Source: JANTGF01 sp033791445
GTDB lineage: Bacteria; Bacteroidota; Bacteroidia; Bacteroidales; VadinHA17
Direction: 5' to 3'
DNA length: 64,000 nucleotides
Assembly (NCBI GenBank): GCA_033791445.1
Contig: JASJGS010000044.1
Coordinates: forward strand, 11,882-75,881
Each line of letters begins with the position of its first letter. Within the stretch, counting starts at the first letter, position 1. Shown one piece after another: positions 8,624 through 17,041 of the stretch. Below the pieces are notes generated by a model. That model saw nothing but the letters and a program-made list of their open reading frames with translations. It was not told where the DNA came from and made no database searches. A program made the position numbers and the translations under genes.

Positions 8624-9955
8624 ATGAAAGTACAGAAGTTTGGTGGTACATCACTTGGAACTCCGGAAAGTATGCTGCATATCTCCAATATTATTAATGA
8701 CGGAGAACAAAAGATTGTGGTACTTTCTGCCATTGCCGGAACAACCAATAAACTCATTTATATTATTGATCTTGTAAAGAAGTACCAAATTAAAGAAGCG
8801 CTGGTGAAGATACTAGAACTTAAATATGAATATGAAAAATATATTTCGGTATTATTTACTAGCAAAGATCACCTTTCACAGTTAGAAGCCCTTATTGCAA
8901 AAAGTTTCGAAAAGTTATATGCTCTGAATGCCGAGGACTTAACAGATGAGTATGAAAGAGAAATCCTCGCGCAGGGGGAATTGCTCTCATCTGAGATTTT
9001 TCATTTTTTATTAGAAACGCTGGGGCAGAATTCCAGGTTAATTTATGCATTAAATTTTATGCGTACAGATAAGGATTGTGAACCGGATATGTATTATATT
9101 AAAAGTAATATTAAGAAATGTATGCATAGTGCTCCGGAGGCGGAGGTATATATAACACAGGGCTATATCTGCAGAAATTATTTTGGTGAGATAGATAATC
9201 TTGGAAGAGATGGGAGTGACTATTCAGCAAGTTTAATAGGTTCTGTTTTAGATGTTAATGAGATCCAAATCTGGACCGATGTTGATGGAGTGCATAATAA
9301 TGATCCCAGAATGGTGTCTTCAACAATGCCTATTAAAGAACTATCCTACAGGGAGGCAGCTGAATTGTCTTATTTTGGTGCTGCTATCTTACATCCGAAA
9401 TGTGTATTTCCTGCACAGGTAAAAAACATACCGCTCAAACTTAAAAACACCTTTAAATCCGATGCACCTGGAACATTAATATCCTCTACCTCAAGAAGAG
9501 ATAAAGTTAAATCAGTGGCTGCAAAGGATGGGATTATAGCCATTCGGATACGGTCAGCCAGAATGCTCATGGCCTATGGTTTCCTGAGAAAAGTTTTCCA
9601 GGTTTTTGAGGACCATGAAACCCCCATTGATATGATCTCAACTTCAGAGATTAGTGTTTCCTTAACCATCGATAACCCGAAGAACCTTGACACCATCCTG
9701 GCAGATTTAATAAAGTTCGGGGAGGTTGAATACGATCTTGACCAGACTATTGTTTGTGTGGTGGGCGATTTTATGGCGGAGGAAACAGGGATGGCAAGAA
9801 CTGTACTGGATGCATTTAAAGACATACCAGTCCGGATGATTTCATATGGCGGAAGTATGAATAATATATCATTATTGGTGAAATCAGCCGATAAAAAGAG
9901 ATCACTTGAATCTCTGCATCAGAAATTTTTCAACAAACATTTCAGCTATGCTTAA
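8624..9955 (+). CDS. lysC: aspartate kinase
   Basis: This 443-residue enzyme phosphorylates L-aspartate, the first step of lysine, threonine, methionine and diaminopimelate synthesis. The amino-acid-kinase domain starts with KVQKFGGTSLG and contains GRDGSDYSASLIG and WTDVDGVHNNDPRM, the family's substrate and nucleotide-binding segments. The C-terminal third holds two ACT domains (for example MISTSEISVSLTIDN), which normally bind lysine or threonine as feedback inhibitors. The length matches monofunctional aspartate kinases; there is no homoserine dehydrogenase fusion. Its last 8 bases overlap the lysA start, so the pair is translationally coupled and devoted to lysine/diaminopimelate synthesis. 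Confidence 0.95.
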   Translation: MKVQKFGGTSLGTPESMLHISNIINDGEQKIVVLSAIAGTTNKLIYIIDLVKKYQIKEALVKILELKYEYEKYISVLFTSKDHLSQLEALIAKSFEKLYALNAEDLTDEYEREILAQGELLSSEIFHFLLETLGQNSRLIYALNFMRTDKDCEPDMYYIKSNIKKCMHSAPEAEVYITQGYICRNYFGEIDNLGRDGSDYSASLIGSVLDVNEIQIWTDVDGVHNNDPRMVSSTMPIKELSYREAAELSYFGAAILHPKCVFPAQVKNIPLKLKNTFKSDAPGTLISSTSRRDKVKSVAAKDGIIAIRIRSARMLMAYGFLRKVFQVFEDHETPIDMISTSEISVSLTIDNPKNLDTILADLIKFGEVEYDLDQTIVCVVGDFMAEETGMARTVLDAFKDIPVRMISYGGSMNNISLLVKSADKKRSLESLHQKFFNKHFSYA

Positions 9956-11177
9956 AAAAATAGATATCAATGCATTTGAAGGAAAGGAAACGCCTTTTTA
10001 TTATTATGATTTAGACTTGCTACAAACTACTGTTGATCGGTTAAAGAAGGAATCTGAGAAGTACGATTATACAGTTCATTATGCACTGAAAGCCAATACA
10101 GATGATAGGGTCCTTCAGATAATTAGTGAAGCTGGTTTTGGTGCAGATTGTGTAAGTGGGAATGAGGTGAAGAAAGCACTGGAACATAATTTTTCGCCTG
10201 AAGATATATATTATGCAGGGGTGGGCAAAACCGATACCGAGATTCGAGCTGCCTTGATTGGAAATATAGGATGTTTTAACTGTGAATCCAAACAGGAGAT
10301 TGGTGTAATTAGCCAGATTGCATCGAAGATGGGTGTAATCGCAAAAATTGCCTTGAGAATTAACCCTCATATAAATAGTAAATCCCATGCTTACATAACC
10401 ACAGGAATAGAGGAAAATAAGTTTGGCATTCAATTGTGGGAGTTGGATGAAGTTTTATCTGCAGTCAGTACTCTTGAGAACGTGGAACTCATTGGCCTTC
10501 ATTTTCATATTGGTTCACAAATAGCGGACCTGTCAGTCTTTAAAGAGCTTTGCCTAAAGGTAAATGAGGTAAATGAATATATTGGAGGCAAAGGTTTTAA
10601 TCTTTCAATATTAAACCTGGGTGGTGGTTTGGGTATCGATTATGTAAATCCTGAATTAAATTCGATTCCTGATTTCGGGAAGTTTTTTGAAACTATCCAT
10701 CAGACTTTAAAAGTGAAGCCCTTGCAGCATGTTCATTTCGAATTAGGCCGTTCGGTAGTTGCACATATGGGGACTTTAATTGCTAAGGTTTTGTTTATTA
10801 AAAATGGAAGAAGCAAGAGTTTTGCTGTAGTTGATGCAGGTATGACAGAACTTATCCGACCTGCTTTGTATAACTCCGTTCACAAAATTGACAATTTGAC
10901 GCAAAATGAGATAGGTGTGGCTGGAACCAAGGATGATAATTTATACGATATTGTTGGGCCAGTTTGCGAAACCACTGATTTTCTTGGAAGAGATATTTCA
11001 TTGCCTTCTACATTTCGTGGGGACTTGTTGGCTGTATGGAGTGTAGGTGCCTATGGTCAGTCCATGGCCTCAAATTATAATCTTCGAGAGAGGGCAGGGG
11101 TAGTATATTCTGATGAACTTTTGATAGATACGGGGCAGGAGGAGGTATCTAAGCAAAGGATCCAGGCAAATACTTAA
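9948..11177 (+). CDS. lysA: diaminopimelate decarboxylase
   Basis: This 409-residue PLP-dependent enzyme converts meso-diaminopimelate to L-lysine. I start it at the ATG inside the lysC stop region (MLKKIDINAFEGKE). The longer frame beginning at 9906 would use a TTG and 14 extra residues lying within lysC. Landmarks are YALKAN with PLP-binding Lys48, GLHFHIGSQ, LNLGGGLGIDY, FELGRSVVAHMG and the C-terminal VGPVCETTDFLGRD, whose Cys joins the partner subunit's active site. These match the fold-III decarboxylase family throughout. It follows lysC with an 8-base overlap. An inverted repeat lies 37 bp after the stop. Confidence 0.95.
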   Translation: MLKKIDINAFEGKETPFYYYDLDLLQTTVDRLKKESEKYDYTVHYALKANTDDRVLQIISEAGFGADCVSGNEVKKALEHNFSPEDIYYAGVGKTDTEIRAALIGNIGCFNCESKQEIGVISQIASKMGVIAKIALRINPHINSKSHAYITTGIEENKFGIQLWELDEVLSAVSTLENVELIGLHFHIGSQIADLSVFKELCLKVNEVNEYIGGKGFNLSILNLGGGLGIDYVNPELNSIPDFGKFFETIHQTLKVKPLQHVHFELGRSVVAHMGTLIAKVLFIKNGRSKSFAVVDAGMTELIRPALYNSVHKIDNLTQNEIGVAGTKDDNLYDIVGPVCETTDFLGRDISLPSTFRGDLLAVWSVGAYGQSMASNYNLRERAGVVYSDELLIDTGQEEVSKQRIQANT

Positions 11178-11214
11178 TTGGATTTCTTAAAAATTATTGA
11201 GATCAATAATAAAC

Positions 11215-11256
11215 GTAAACAGGAAAGAATTCCAGGAGGATATCTTCTCTGTTTAC
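11215..11256 (+). repeat. inverted repeat downstream of lysA
   Basis: GTAAACAG (11215-11222) is matched by CTGTTTAC (11249-11256), with further partial pairing inside. It follows lysA and could end the lysC-lysA transcript, but no clear T-tract follows, so its role is uncertain. Confidence 0.35.
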
Positions 11257-11304
11257 TACTCATAACCCCATTTATACAAAAATGGCGGTCCCCAATATTT
11301 TTAA

Positions 11305-11802
11305 TTAACTAATGTTGCAGGCAAATACCTTTTCCATATCTATTAAAAGCATCGGATAATAAGCTGCAATTAAACCAAGGCACCCTTTCAGGCTTTTTTC
11401 ATTCTTGTCTCTTGTTATAACCTTTTGATAAAAATAGGACGACTTATCAAGTATGTTTGCATCTGTCACAAAACCCTGGTTGTTTAGTCCTTTATTGTGT
11501 GTCAGAACACCAAAATATTCCTTATAACATATATATTGAACAGATAGTTTATCAGTGAACACAATATACCTGCAGCAATCCTCTTCGGTTCGAACAGCCA
11601 CAGAGACTGTCTTTGCAGAATTTTCATATGAGATGGTGTAGGTGTCCAACTTATATCCATCAAGAACTACCAGCTCAGATGACTTTTCAATGATAAAACC
11701 ACCCAAGGCACAATTCGTAGTCCCTTTTAGAACAACTGTTTTTGCAGGGAAGGAAAAGGAGATCATTAGGATCAAAATAAAATAACTAATTAAATGTTTC
11801 AT
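11305..11802 (-). CDS. small secreted protein of unknown function
   Basis: I choose the ATG at 11802 because it gives a canonical signal peptide (MKHLISYFILILMISFSFPA). The longer frame would add 11 residues from a TTG start. The mature part is about 145 residues, with a Cys pair (EEDCCRYIVF) and other cysteines (FVTDAN region, KGCLGLIAAYYP, FACNIS). This fits a periplasmic or surface protein with disulfides. I do not recognise a family. It is isolated: 127 bp from the end of lysA on the opposite strand and 234 bp from the SDR gene. Confidence 0.6.
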   Translation of the reverse strand: MKHLISYFILILMISFSFPAKTVVLKGTTNCALGGFIIEKSSELVVLDGYKLDTYTISYENSAKTVSVAVRTEEDCCRYIVFTDKLSVQYICYKEYFGVLTHNKGLNNQGFVTDANILDKSSYFYQKVITRDKNEKSLKGCLGLIAAYYPMLLIDMEKVFACNIS

Positions 11803-12036
11803 GGCTGCTAATTTTAATAAATAAATAGAAATCAAATAAATATATCTCTTGGTTCTGCTATCTTGTAGCTTAAGCTTCTATTTAATACTAAAATGAACGA
11901 TGTTTATTAATAATACAACAACCTATGTTGCATTTAATGGAGCATATGTTACATTTTGGAAGGAATGATAAAGATTTGACCCTGATTGGTAAATTGTTAG
12001 GCCAATTTTAAAGTTTAGAAATTGGATGTCAAAATA

Positions 12037-12840
12037 TTATTGCTTTTCTATTTGAGGAATAATAGAACGATTAGTAATAAGATTTTTAAGAGCTTTTAGC
12101 ATCATTTTCCATGTAGGACTAAAGTTAATACTAGTGCCCTGTTTTCTTGATTTTAGCATTTTACTTGCTAACCATGGTGTAACTACTTCGACTTTTTCAG
12201 CCATCAGGTTAAAGACTTTTATAGTAGTCTTATATTCCGGATTATCCTTATGAATTGGTTGCAACAATAGGTCCGTTACCACCATTCCCGGGGCAATAGT
12301 TCCTACTAAAACTGGTGACTTCTCGATTTCCTTTACGAAAGAACCAGTAAAATAAGTGACAGCTGATTTTGTAGTACCATAGACTGAAAGTTTTTTTCGC
12401 TTCATGCCATTGCTGCCGAAACCCTCCATATTAAAAATTTTCCCATAGCCTTGCGCGGCCATTCCGTTGTATGCAACCTGGCAGCCATAAATAAGGCCCG
12501 TTATATTGGTATTTACGATACTCCTTACTTTATCCTTTTCAAGTTCCCAAATATATTTATAGTCTTGTCCCTGCCCAGCATTATTGACCCAGATATCTAC
12601 TTTGCTGTATTTCTCTATAGCCAGATTCCATAGCTTTTGGATATCATCATTCTGGGTAACATCACACACAATCCCCTGGATACGCTTTTTTTCATAGGAT
12701 TTTTCTAGGTCTATTATAGCCTGGTTCAAAACTTCTTCTGATCGACCAGAGATGCTTACCGAGCAACCTAAGTCAAGAAAGGATTTGGCCAATCCTAAAC
12801 CGATTCCTCGAGAACTACCAGTTATAATAATATGTTTCAT
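12037..12840 (-). CDS. NOL/NYC1-like short-chain dehydrogenase, last gene of hydrogenase cluster
   Basis: This 267-residue classical SDR has the NAD(P)-binding motif TGSSRGIG (residues 7-14), WVNNAG near 84-89 and the catalytic pair Tyr154/Lys158 in YGTTK. The stretch before the Tyr (GKIFNMEGFGSNG) resembles the FNMDGAGS-type segment of plant chlorophyll-b reductases (NOL/NYC1) and their bacterial relatives, rather than FabG-like enzymes. Substrate is unknown. A heterotrophic Bacteroidota would have no chlorophyll, so that activity is not proposed. Its ATG overlaps the stop of the hydrogenase protease by four bases (ATGA), implying translational coupling and co-expression with hydrogenase maturation. 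It could also simply be a passenger gene. Confidence 0.85.
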   Translation of the reverse strand: MKHIIITGSSRGIGLGLAKSFLDLGCSVSISGRSEEVLNQAIIDLEKSYEKKRIQGIVCDVTQNDDIQKLWNLAIEKYSKVDIWVNNAGQGQDYKYIWELEKDKVRSIVNTNITGLIYGCQVAYNGMAAQGYGKIFNMEGFGSNGMKRKKLSVYGTTKSAVTYFTGSFVKEIEKSPVLVGTIAPGMVVTDLLLQPIHKDNPEYKTTIKVFNLMAEKVEVVTPWLASKMLKSRKQGTSINFSPTWKMMLKALKNLITNRSIIPQIEKQ

Positions 12841-13307
12841 AAGGAAAGAATTTGTTTTACCTGGGATATTATTTGGGGAATTGAATTCTGGATTTTGCTG
12901 GACAGTTCCATGCCAATATCCTGGTCGGGACTAATGGTAATGGTGATAAGGTAAATTTTTGGTAAAGAATCCAGCAGGATCGCGGAGTCTATTAAATCTT
13001 TCAGGCCTATGTCGTGCGAAGAAAGAGCTTTTGGGAAATCCTTTGAGAATTTAGGTTCAATAAGATTAACGTTGCCAATTGGGCTTTTATCCAGGCTGGC
13101 ATCAATCATGATGATTGTGTTATATTCTTGCAACAGTGATAAAATGTGAAAGCCCCCGGTCCCTCCATCCAGAAGGTGAATGTATTCAGGCCATTCCATT
13201 CTTTCCATTTCCTGAATGGCATGAACTCCAATACCTTCATCCTGCAATAGGATATTGCCGATACCTAGTACTAATATATTTTCTTTTGGAGTTTTGTTTT
13301 TTGACAT
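12837..13307 (-). CDS. hyaD: [NiFe] hydrogenase maturation endopeptidase (HyaD/HupD family)
   Basis: This 156-residue protease trims the C-terminal peptide of the hydrogenase large subunit after nickel insertion. It has the family start VLGIGNILLQDEGIGVHA. The three expected nickel-sensing residues are present: Glu24 in QDEG, Asp69 in IDAS and His98 in SSHDIGL. The matching substrate is encoded at 14160-15881, whose product ends with a 15-residue tail after the conserved His. The gene is separated from cytochrome b by an intrinsic-terminator-like hairpin (13375-13402), so it may depend on readthrough or a promoter of its own. It is coupled to the SDR by an ATGA overlap. The symbol follows the E. 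coli Hya naming. Confidence 0.92.
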   Translation of the reverse strand: MSKNKTPKENILVLGIGNILLQDEGIGVHAIQEMERMEWPEYIHLLDGGTGGFHILSLLQEYNTIIMIDASLDKSPIGNVNLIEPKFSKDFPKALSSHDIGLKDLIDSAILLDSLPKIYLITITISPDQDIGMELSSKIQNSIPQIISQVKQILSL

Positions 13308-13369
13308 GCCTGAGCTTTCTATTTGAAATGGTTGTCGAATATATTAATTCGTTTCTTTAAATACAATGA

Positions 13370-13402
13370 AAAACAAAGAATCCCGGGAAACCGGGATTCT
13401 TT
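13370..13402 (-). terminator. intrinsic terminator after hydrogenase cytochrome b
   Basis: A perfect 12-bp stem (AAAGAATCCCGG at 13375-13386 with its complement at 13391-13402) encloses a four-base loop. On the minus strand it is followed by GTTTTTC. It lies about 40 bp beyond the cytochrome b stop, so it probably ends most transcripts of the structural hydrogenase operon before the protease gene. Confidence 0.75.
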
Positions 13403-13442
13403 ACTAATCAAGCAATTGTAACTTAAACTAAAGTTTTCCAGT

Positions 13443-14156
13443 TTAAGAATCCTTTTCATTTTCATCGTCCTCCGGAACTTCAATAAATTTCCAGCCCCCA
13501 ATCATAGAGGATGTTACACCGTTCCTCTCTATATAATCATGATAAAAAACGAGGTAAATATGTACCATGGAGAAGATAATAAATATCCACATTAATAGGT
13601 GATGAATATGCCTAGCTATCATATCACCTCCTACCAGTGGTACAAACCAGGAAAATAACTTTGGGAACCAAGAAGGACTCATAGCAGCGTACAAACCAAA
13701 TCCTGTAAGGCATTGGAAAACGAATGCTATAAAGATGATGAAATAACTTGTGCTGGCAAGCGCATTATGACCTACTGTTTCATAGGGTCCAAGTTTGAAT
13801 TGAAAAATATCTACTTTCATTACTTCCCAGATTCCTTTCCAGTGTTTTTTCCTAAAAGGAATATAATTATCCCATTTGGCATATTCATTTCCGACAAATC
13901 CCCAGTAGAGTCTGAAAATGAAATTAAAGAAGAAAACATAACCGGCTATAAAATGTATCGTCCGGTTAATCCCAAACCAGTAACTGAATGATGCCTCTGC
14001 TCCGTTCTGGATAGCCAGTGGAGCACCAATCAGGTATCCAGTCAAGCATAAAACCAGAATGGCCAAAGCATTTACCCAGTGAAATATTCTCACCGGCTGC
14101 TGCCAGACATATACGAGTTTGAGTTTCGGATCTAATTTGAGAATATTCTGTTCCAT
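13443..14156 (-). CDS. hyaC: [NiFe] hydrogenase cytochrome b subunit
   Basis: This 237-residue integral membrane diheme cytochrome b takes electrons from the hydrogenase small subunit to the quinone pool. Four membrane helices are apparent. Candidate heme-ligand histidines lie in RIFHWVNAL, RTIHFIAGYVFF and RHIHHLLMWIFIIFSMVH, the HyaC/HupC signature. The start is three bases after the large-subunit stop, as expected for a tightly coupled operon. An acidic, charged C-terminal tail (PEDDENEKDS) faces the cytoplasm. With the Tat-exported, membrane-anchored small subunit this defines a respiratory H2-uptake enzyme on the periplasmic side of the inner membrane. Confidence 0.93.
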   Translation of the reverse strand: MEQNILKLDPKLKLVYVWQQPVRIFHWVNALAILVLCLTGYLIGAPLAIQNGAEASFSYWFGINRTIHFIAGYVFFFNFIFRLYWGFVGNEYAKWDNYIPFRKKHWKGIWEVMKVDIFQFKLGPYETVGHNALASTSYFIIFIAFVFQCLTGFGLYAAMSPSWFPKLFSWFVPLVGGDMIARHIHHLLMWIFIIFSMVHIYLVFYHDYIERNGVTSSMIGGWKFIEVPEDDENEKDS

Positions 14157-14159
14157 AAC

Positions 14160-15881
14160 TCAAAATGTTTGAATTTGATGAACATAAGTTCCTTTCTCGT
14201 CATACACATGCACAGCGCAGGCTATGCAGGGATCGAATGAATGGATGGTCCTTAAAATCTCAAGTGGATTCTCTGGATCAGCAATAGGCGTTCCAATTAA
14301 AGATGCTTCATAGGCAGACATCTGACCATTTGGATCTCGTGGTGATGCATTCCATGTACTTGGAACAACCAGCTGGTAATTGTCTATTTTCTCATTCTTT
14401 ATCTTTATCCAGTGAGCCAGAGCTCCTCTTGGAGCTTCTGATAAACCAACTCCCTTGGCCTCCAATGGCCAGCTTTTAGGATTCCATTTTTCAGAATTAA
14501 ACGTAGATGTGATACCATTCTTAATATTATCCAGTAGCTGATTATAAAATTCCATTGACCATTTTGCTACCAGTTTAGTTTCGAGACCACGGGCTGCTGT
14601 TCTCCCTAGAGTTGAGAAAAGTGCATCAACCGGAGCATCTAGCGCTTCCAGTCCATAGTGTACCACTTCTTTTATTTCCTCATTACCGGCTGCATAGCCA
14701 ACCAACAAGCGAGATAAGGGCCCAACTTCCATAGCGTGTCCTTTCCAACGAGGCGTTTTTAACCAACTATATTTTTCATCCACATTAAGGAAATCATAGG
14801 GAGGCTTGGGGCCGGTGTAATTTAACTCTGTTTCTCCATCCCAAGGATGAAGACCCTTGTCATCGCCACCGGAGTAATTATACCAGGAATTTTTTATGAA
14901 TTCCTGAACCTGATCTCCATCTGTACCGTCCACTTCATGCAATTCATTTAAATTACGACCCAAAACTGCCCCTCTGGGAAATTTGAAACTCGCCACATCG
15001 CCATATCCGTTTGTGGGTAAGTCGCCATAGGATAAGTAGTTTGGTAAGCCTCCTCCAATAGCAGCCCAATCGGATTTGTAAAATCCAGCAATTGCTACTA
15101 GATCAGGAATATATACTTGCTCTACAAAGGTTTTGGCATCTTCGAAGAGTTTGCCAACCAGGGCAAGTCTTTCAGCATTCAGTGCATTGTTTTCATCAAT
15201 GTTTATTGAGCAGGGAACTCCACCAACCAGGTAATTGGGATGTGGGTTTTTCCCACCAAATACGGTGTGTACTTTAACTATTTCTTTCTGCCATTCCAGG
15301 GCTTCAAGATAGTGGGCCACTCCAATTAAATTGACTTCTGGGGGCAATTTGTAGGCCTTGTGCCCCCAATAACCATTGGCAAAAATCCCAAGCTGGCCGC
15401 TTTCCACAAAAGATTTTATTCTTTTCTGGATATCAGAAAAATAGCCAAACGAACTTTTTGGCCAATTTGAAATGCTTTGTGCAATTTCTGAAGTAGCTTT
15501 TGGGTCGGCTTTCAGGCAGGAAACTACATCTACCCAATCGAGCGCATGTAGATGATAGAAATGTACTACATGATCCTGCATATACTGTGCACAGAACATC
15601 AGGTTTCTAATCAACTCTGCATTTTGGGGAATAACAATACCCAAAGCATCTTCAACGGAACGAACGGAAGCCAGGGCATGCACTGTGGTACATACACCAC
15701 AAACTCTTTCTACAAATGCCCAGGCATCTCTGGGATCACGGTTTTTGAGGATGAGTTCCAGTCCCCGAACCATGGTCCCGGAGCTGTATGCATCAACAAT
15801 TTTACCATCTTTTATTTCAGCCTCCACTCTAAGGTGGCCTTCAATTCGTGTTACAGGATCAACAACTATTCTGTTTGCCAT
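14160..15881 (-). CDS. hyaB: [NiFe] hydrogenase large subunit, group 1
   Basis: This 573-residue catalytic subunit carries the Ni-Fe(CN)2CO site. The start is the ATG giving MANRIVVDPVTRIEGH; the longer frame would begin at a TTG. A strong Shine-Dalgarno (AAGGAGG) sits just upstream. Nickel ligands are Cys61 and Cys64 in RVCGVCTTVH and Cys552 and Cys555 in DPCIACAVH. The chain continues 15 residues beyond His558, the tail removed by the HyaD-type protease. Spacing to the small subunit is 13 bp. With its partner's cysteine pattern it fits group 1d, membrane-bound, O2-tolerant uptake hydrogenases. Confidence 0.97.
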   Translation of the reverse strand: MANRIVVDPVTRIEGHLRVEAEIKDGKIVDAYSSGTMVRGLELILKNRDPRDAWAFVERVCGVCTTVHALASVRSVEDALGIVIPQNAELIRNLMFCAQYMQDHVVHFYHLHALDWVDVVSCLKADPKATSEIAQSISNWPKSSFGYFSDIQKRIKSFVESGQLGIFANGYWGHKAYKLPPEVNLIGVAHYLEALEWQKEIVKVHTVFGGKNPHPNYLVGGVPCSINIDENNALNAERLALVGKLFEDAKTFVEQVYIPDLVAIAGFYKSDWAAIGGGLPNYLSYGDLPTNGYGDVASFKFPRGAVLGRNLNELHEVDGTDGDQVQEFIKNSWYNYSGGDDKGLHPWDGETELNYTGPKPPYDFLNVDEKYSWLKTPRWKGHAMEVGPLSRLLVGYAAGNEEIKEVVHYGLEALDAPVDALFSTLGRTAARGLETKLVAKWSMEFYNQLLDNIKNGITSTFNSEKWNPKSWPLEAKGVGLSEAPRGALAHWIKIKNEKIDNYQLVVPSTWNASPRDPNGQMSAYEASLIGTPIADPENPLEILRTIHSFDPCIACAVHVYDEKGTYVHQIQTF

Positions 15882-15894
15882 TTTGACCTCCTTT

Positions 15895-17004
15895 TTAAGT
15901 GTTTTGATTTTCCATTTCAATTTCCCTCATGCCCTTATTGACAAGTCTTCTTTTTCGAATGTTTGTCATAACCGCATGAGCGCCAAGTGCAACACCTGTA
16001 GCAATACCCAATCCAAGTCCTACTTTATCTGATGTGCTTTCAATACCAAAGCCAGGGAATGACTTTAGATGTTGATAGAATGGGCCATCATCCCAGAAGT
16101 TTGCTTCACTGCAACCAATGCAAGGGTGTCCTGACTGAATTGGAAAGCTTACACCGTTATTCCACTTTATAACACCACATGAATTATAGGTATTTGGTCC
16201 CCTGCAACCCATTTTATACAGGCAGTAACCTCTTTTTGCATTTTCATCATCAAAAGTCTGAACGAATAATCCTGCATCATAATTTGGACGACGATAGCAG
16301 GTATCATGCACTCTTCTTGAATAGAATGCTTTGGGTCTGTTCAGGCTATCCAGGGCCGGGATGCGGCCAAAAGTCAAAATATGAACGAGTACTCCCGCCA
16401 TAACTTCAGCAATGGGCGGGCAACCTTGTACATTTATAAGCGGTTTTCCATGTACCAGTTTATGTATAGGTGTGGCTCCAGTAGGATTGGGATTGGCTGC
16501 CTGGACACATCCAGAAGATGCACAATTCCCCCAGGCTATGACAGCACTGGCTCCTTCAGCGGTTTCTTTCAGTATATCGACAGCGGATTTACCACCAATA
16601 CAGCAGTATATACCATCCTCCTTTGTTGGAACTGAACCTTCCACAAGGAGTATGTATTCCCCCTTGTAGTTCTGCATGGTATCATGCAAGGATTTTTCGG
16701 CTTGATGGCCGGCTGCTGCCATGAGGGTCTCGGTATAATCCAGAGAAATCTTGTCGAGGACGATATCACTCACAATTGGGTGAGATGACCTGATAAATGA
16801 TTCACTGCAACAGGTACATTCCTGGAAATGCATCCAAATTACAGGCAAGCGAGCTTTGGTTTCCAGAGCCTTTGCAATTTGAGATGCTCCAGTAGCCTCC
16901 AGTCCAAGCCAGGCACTCATTAGTCCGCAAAAAGTCAGGAATTCTCGACGCGAGTACCCTTTTTCCTGCAGCTCTTCGTAAACAGTTGGACGTTTGTTGT
17001 TCAT
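15895..17004 (-). CDS. hyaA: [NiFe] hydrogenase small subunit, O2-tolerant type, Tat-exported
   Basis: This 369-residue Fe-S subunit relays electrons from the active site. The N-terminus has a twin-arginine signal (SRREFLTFCG, Arg19-Arg20), and a hydrophobic helix near residues 325-345 anchors the C-terminus. The proximal-cluster cysteines are 63, 65, 66, 161, 166 and 195. With an offset of 46 these equal C17, C19, C20, C115, C120 and C149 of E. coli Hyd-1, including the two supernumerary cysteines (ECTCCSES, GNCASSGC) that allow a [4Fe-3S] cluster and turnover in air. Distal and medial ligands are visible near MGCRGPNTYNSC and HPCIGCSE. The ATG has a strong AGGAGG site. One oddity is Ser164 where E. 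coli HyaA has Trp. Confidence 0.97.
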   Translation of the reverse strand: MNNKRPTVYEELQEKGYSRREFLTFCGLMSAWLGLEATGASQIAKALETKARLPVIWMHFQECTCCSESFIRSSHPIVSDIVLDKISLDYTETLMAAAGHQAEKSLHDTMQNYKGEYILLVEGSVPTKEDGIYCCIGGKSAVDILKETAEGASAVIAWGNCASSGCVQAANPNPTGATPIHKLVHGKPLINVQGCPPIAEVMAGVLVHILTFGRIPALDSLNRPKAFYSRRVHDTCYRRPNYDAGLFVQTFDDENAKRGYCLYKMGCRGPNTYNSCGVIKWNNGVSFPIQSGHPCIGCSEANFWDDGPFYQHLKSFPGFGIESTSDKVGLGLGIATGVALGAHAVMTNIRKRRLVNKGMREIEMENQNT

Positions 17005-17041
17005 GTTTGCCTCCTTAATTGGTTAAATTACTAATTGAGTT

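Noticed and set aside
9906..9947. Longer N-terminus for diaminopimelate decarboxylase
   Set aside because: It would start at a TTG inside lysC and add 14 residues without family support; ATG 9948 is the natural coupled start.
12037..12840. Chlorophyll-b reductase activity for the SDR
   Set aside because: Similarity is to the family branch only; nothing in the window suggests chlorophyll metabolism.
13319..13501. Small minus-strand open frame of 60 residues
   Set aside because: It crosses the terminator hairpin and overlaps the end of the cytochrome b gene in another frame; no coding features.
15882..15920. Longer N-terminus for the hydrogenase large subunit
   Set aside because: The extension starts at TTG and overlaps the small-subunit gene; the ATG at 15881 has an ideal Shine-Dalgarno and the conserved start.
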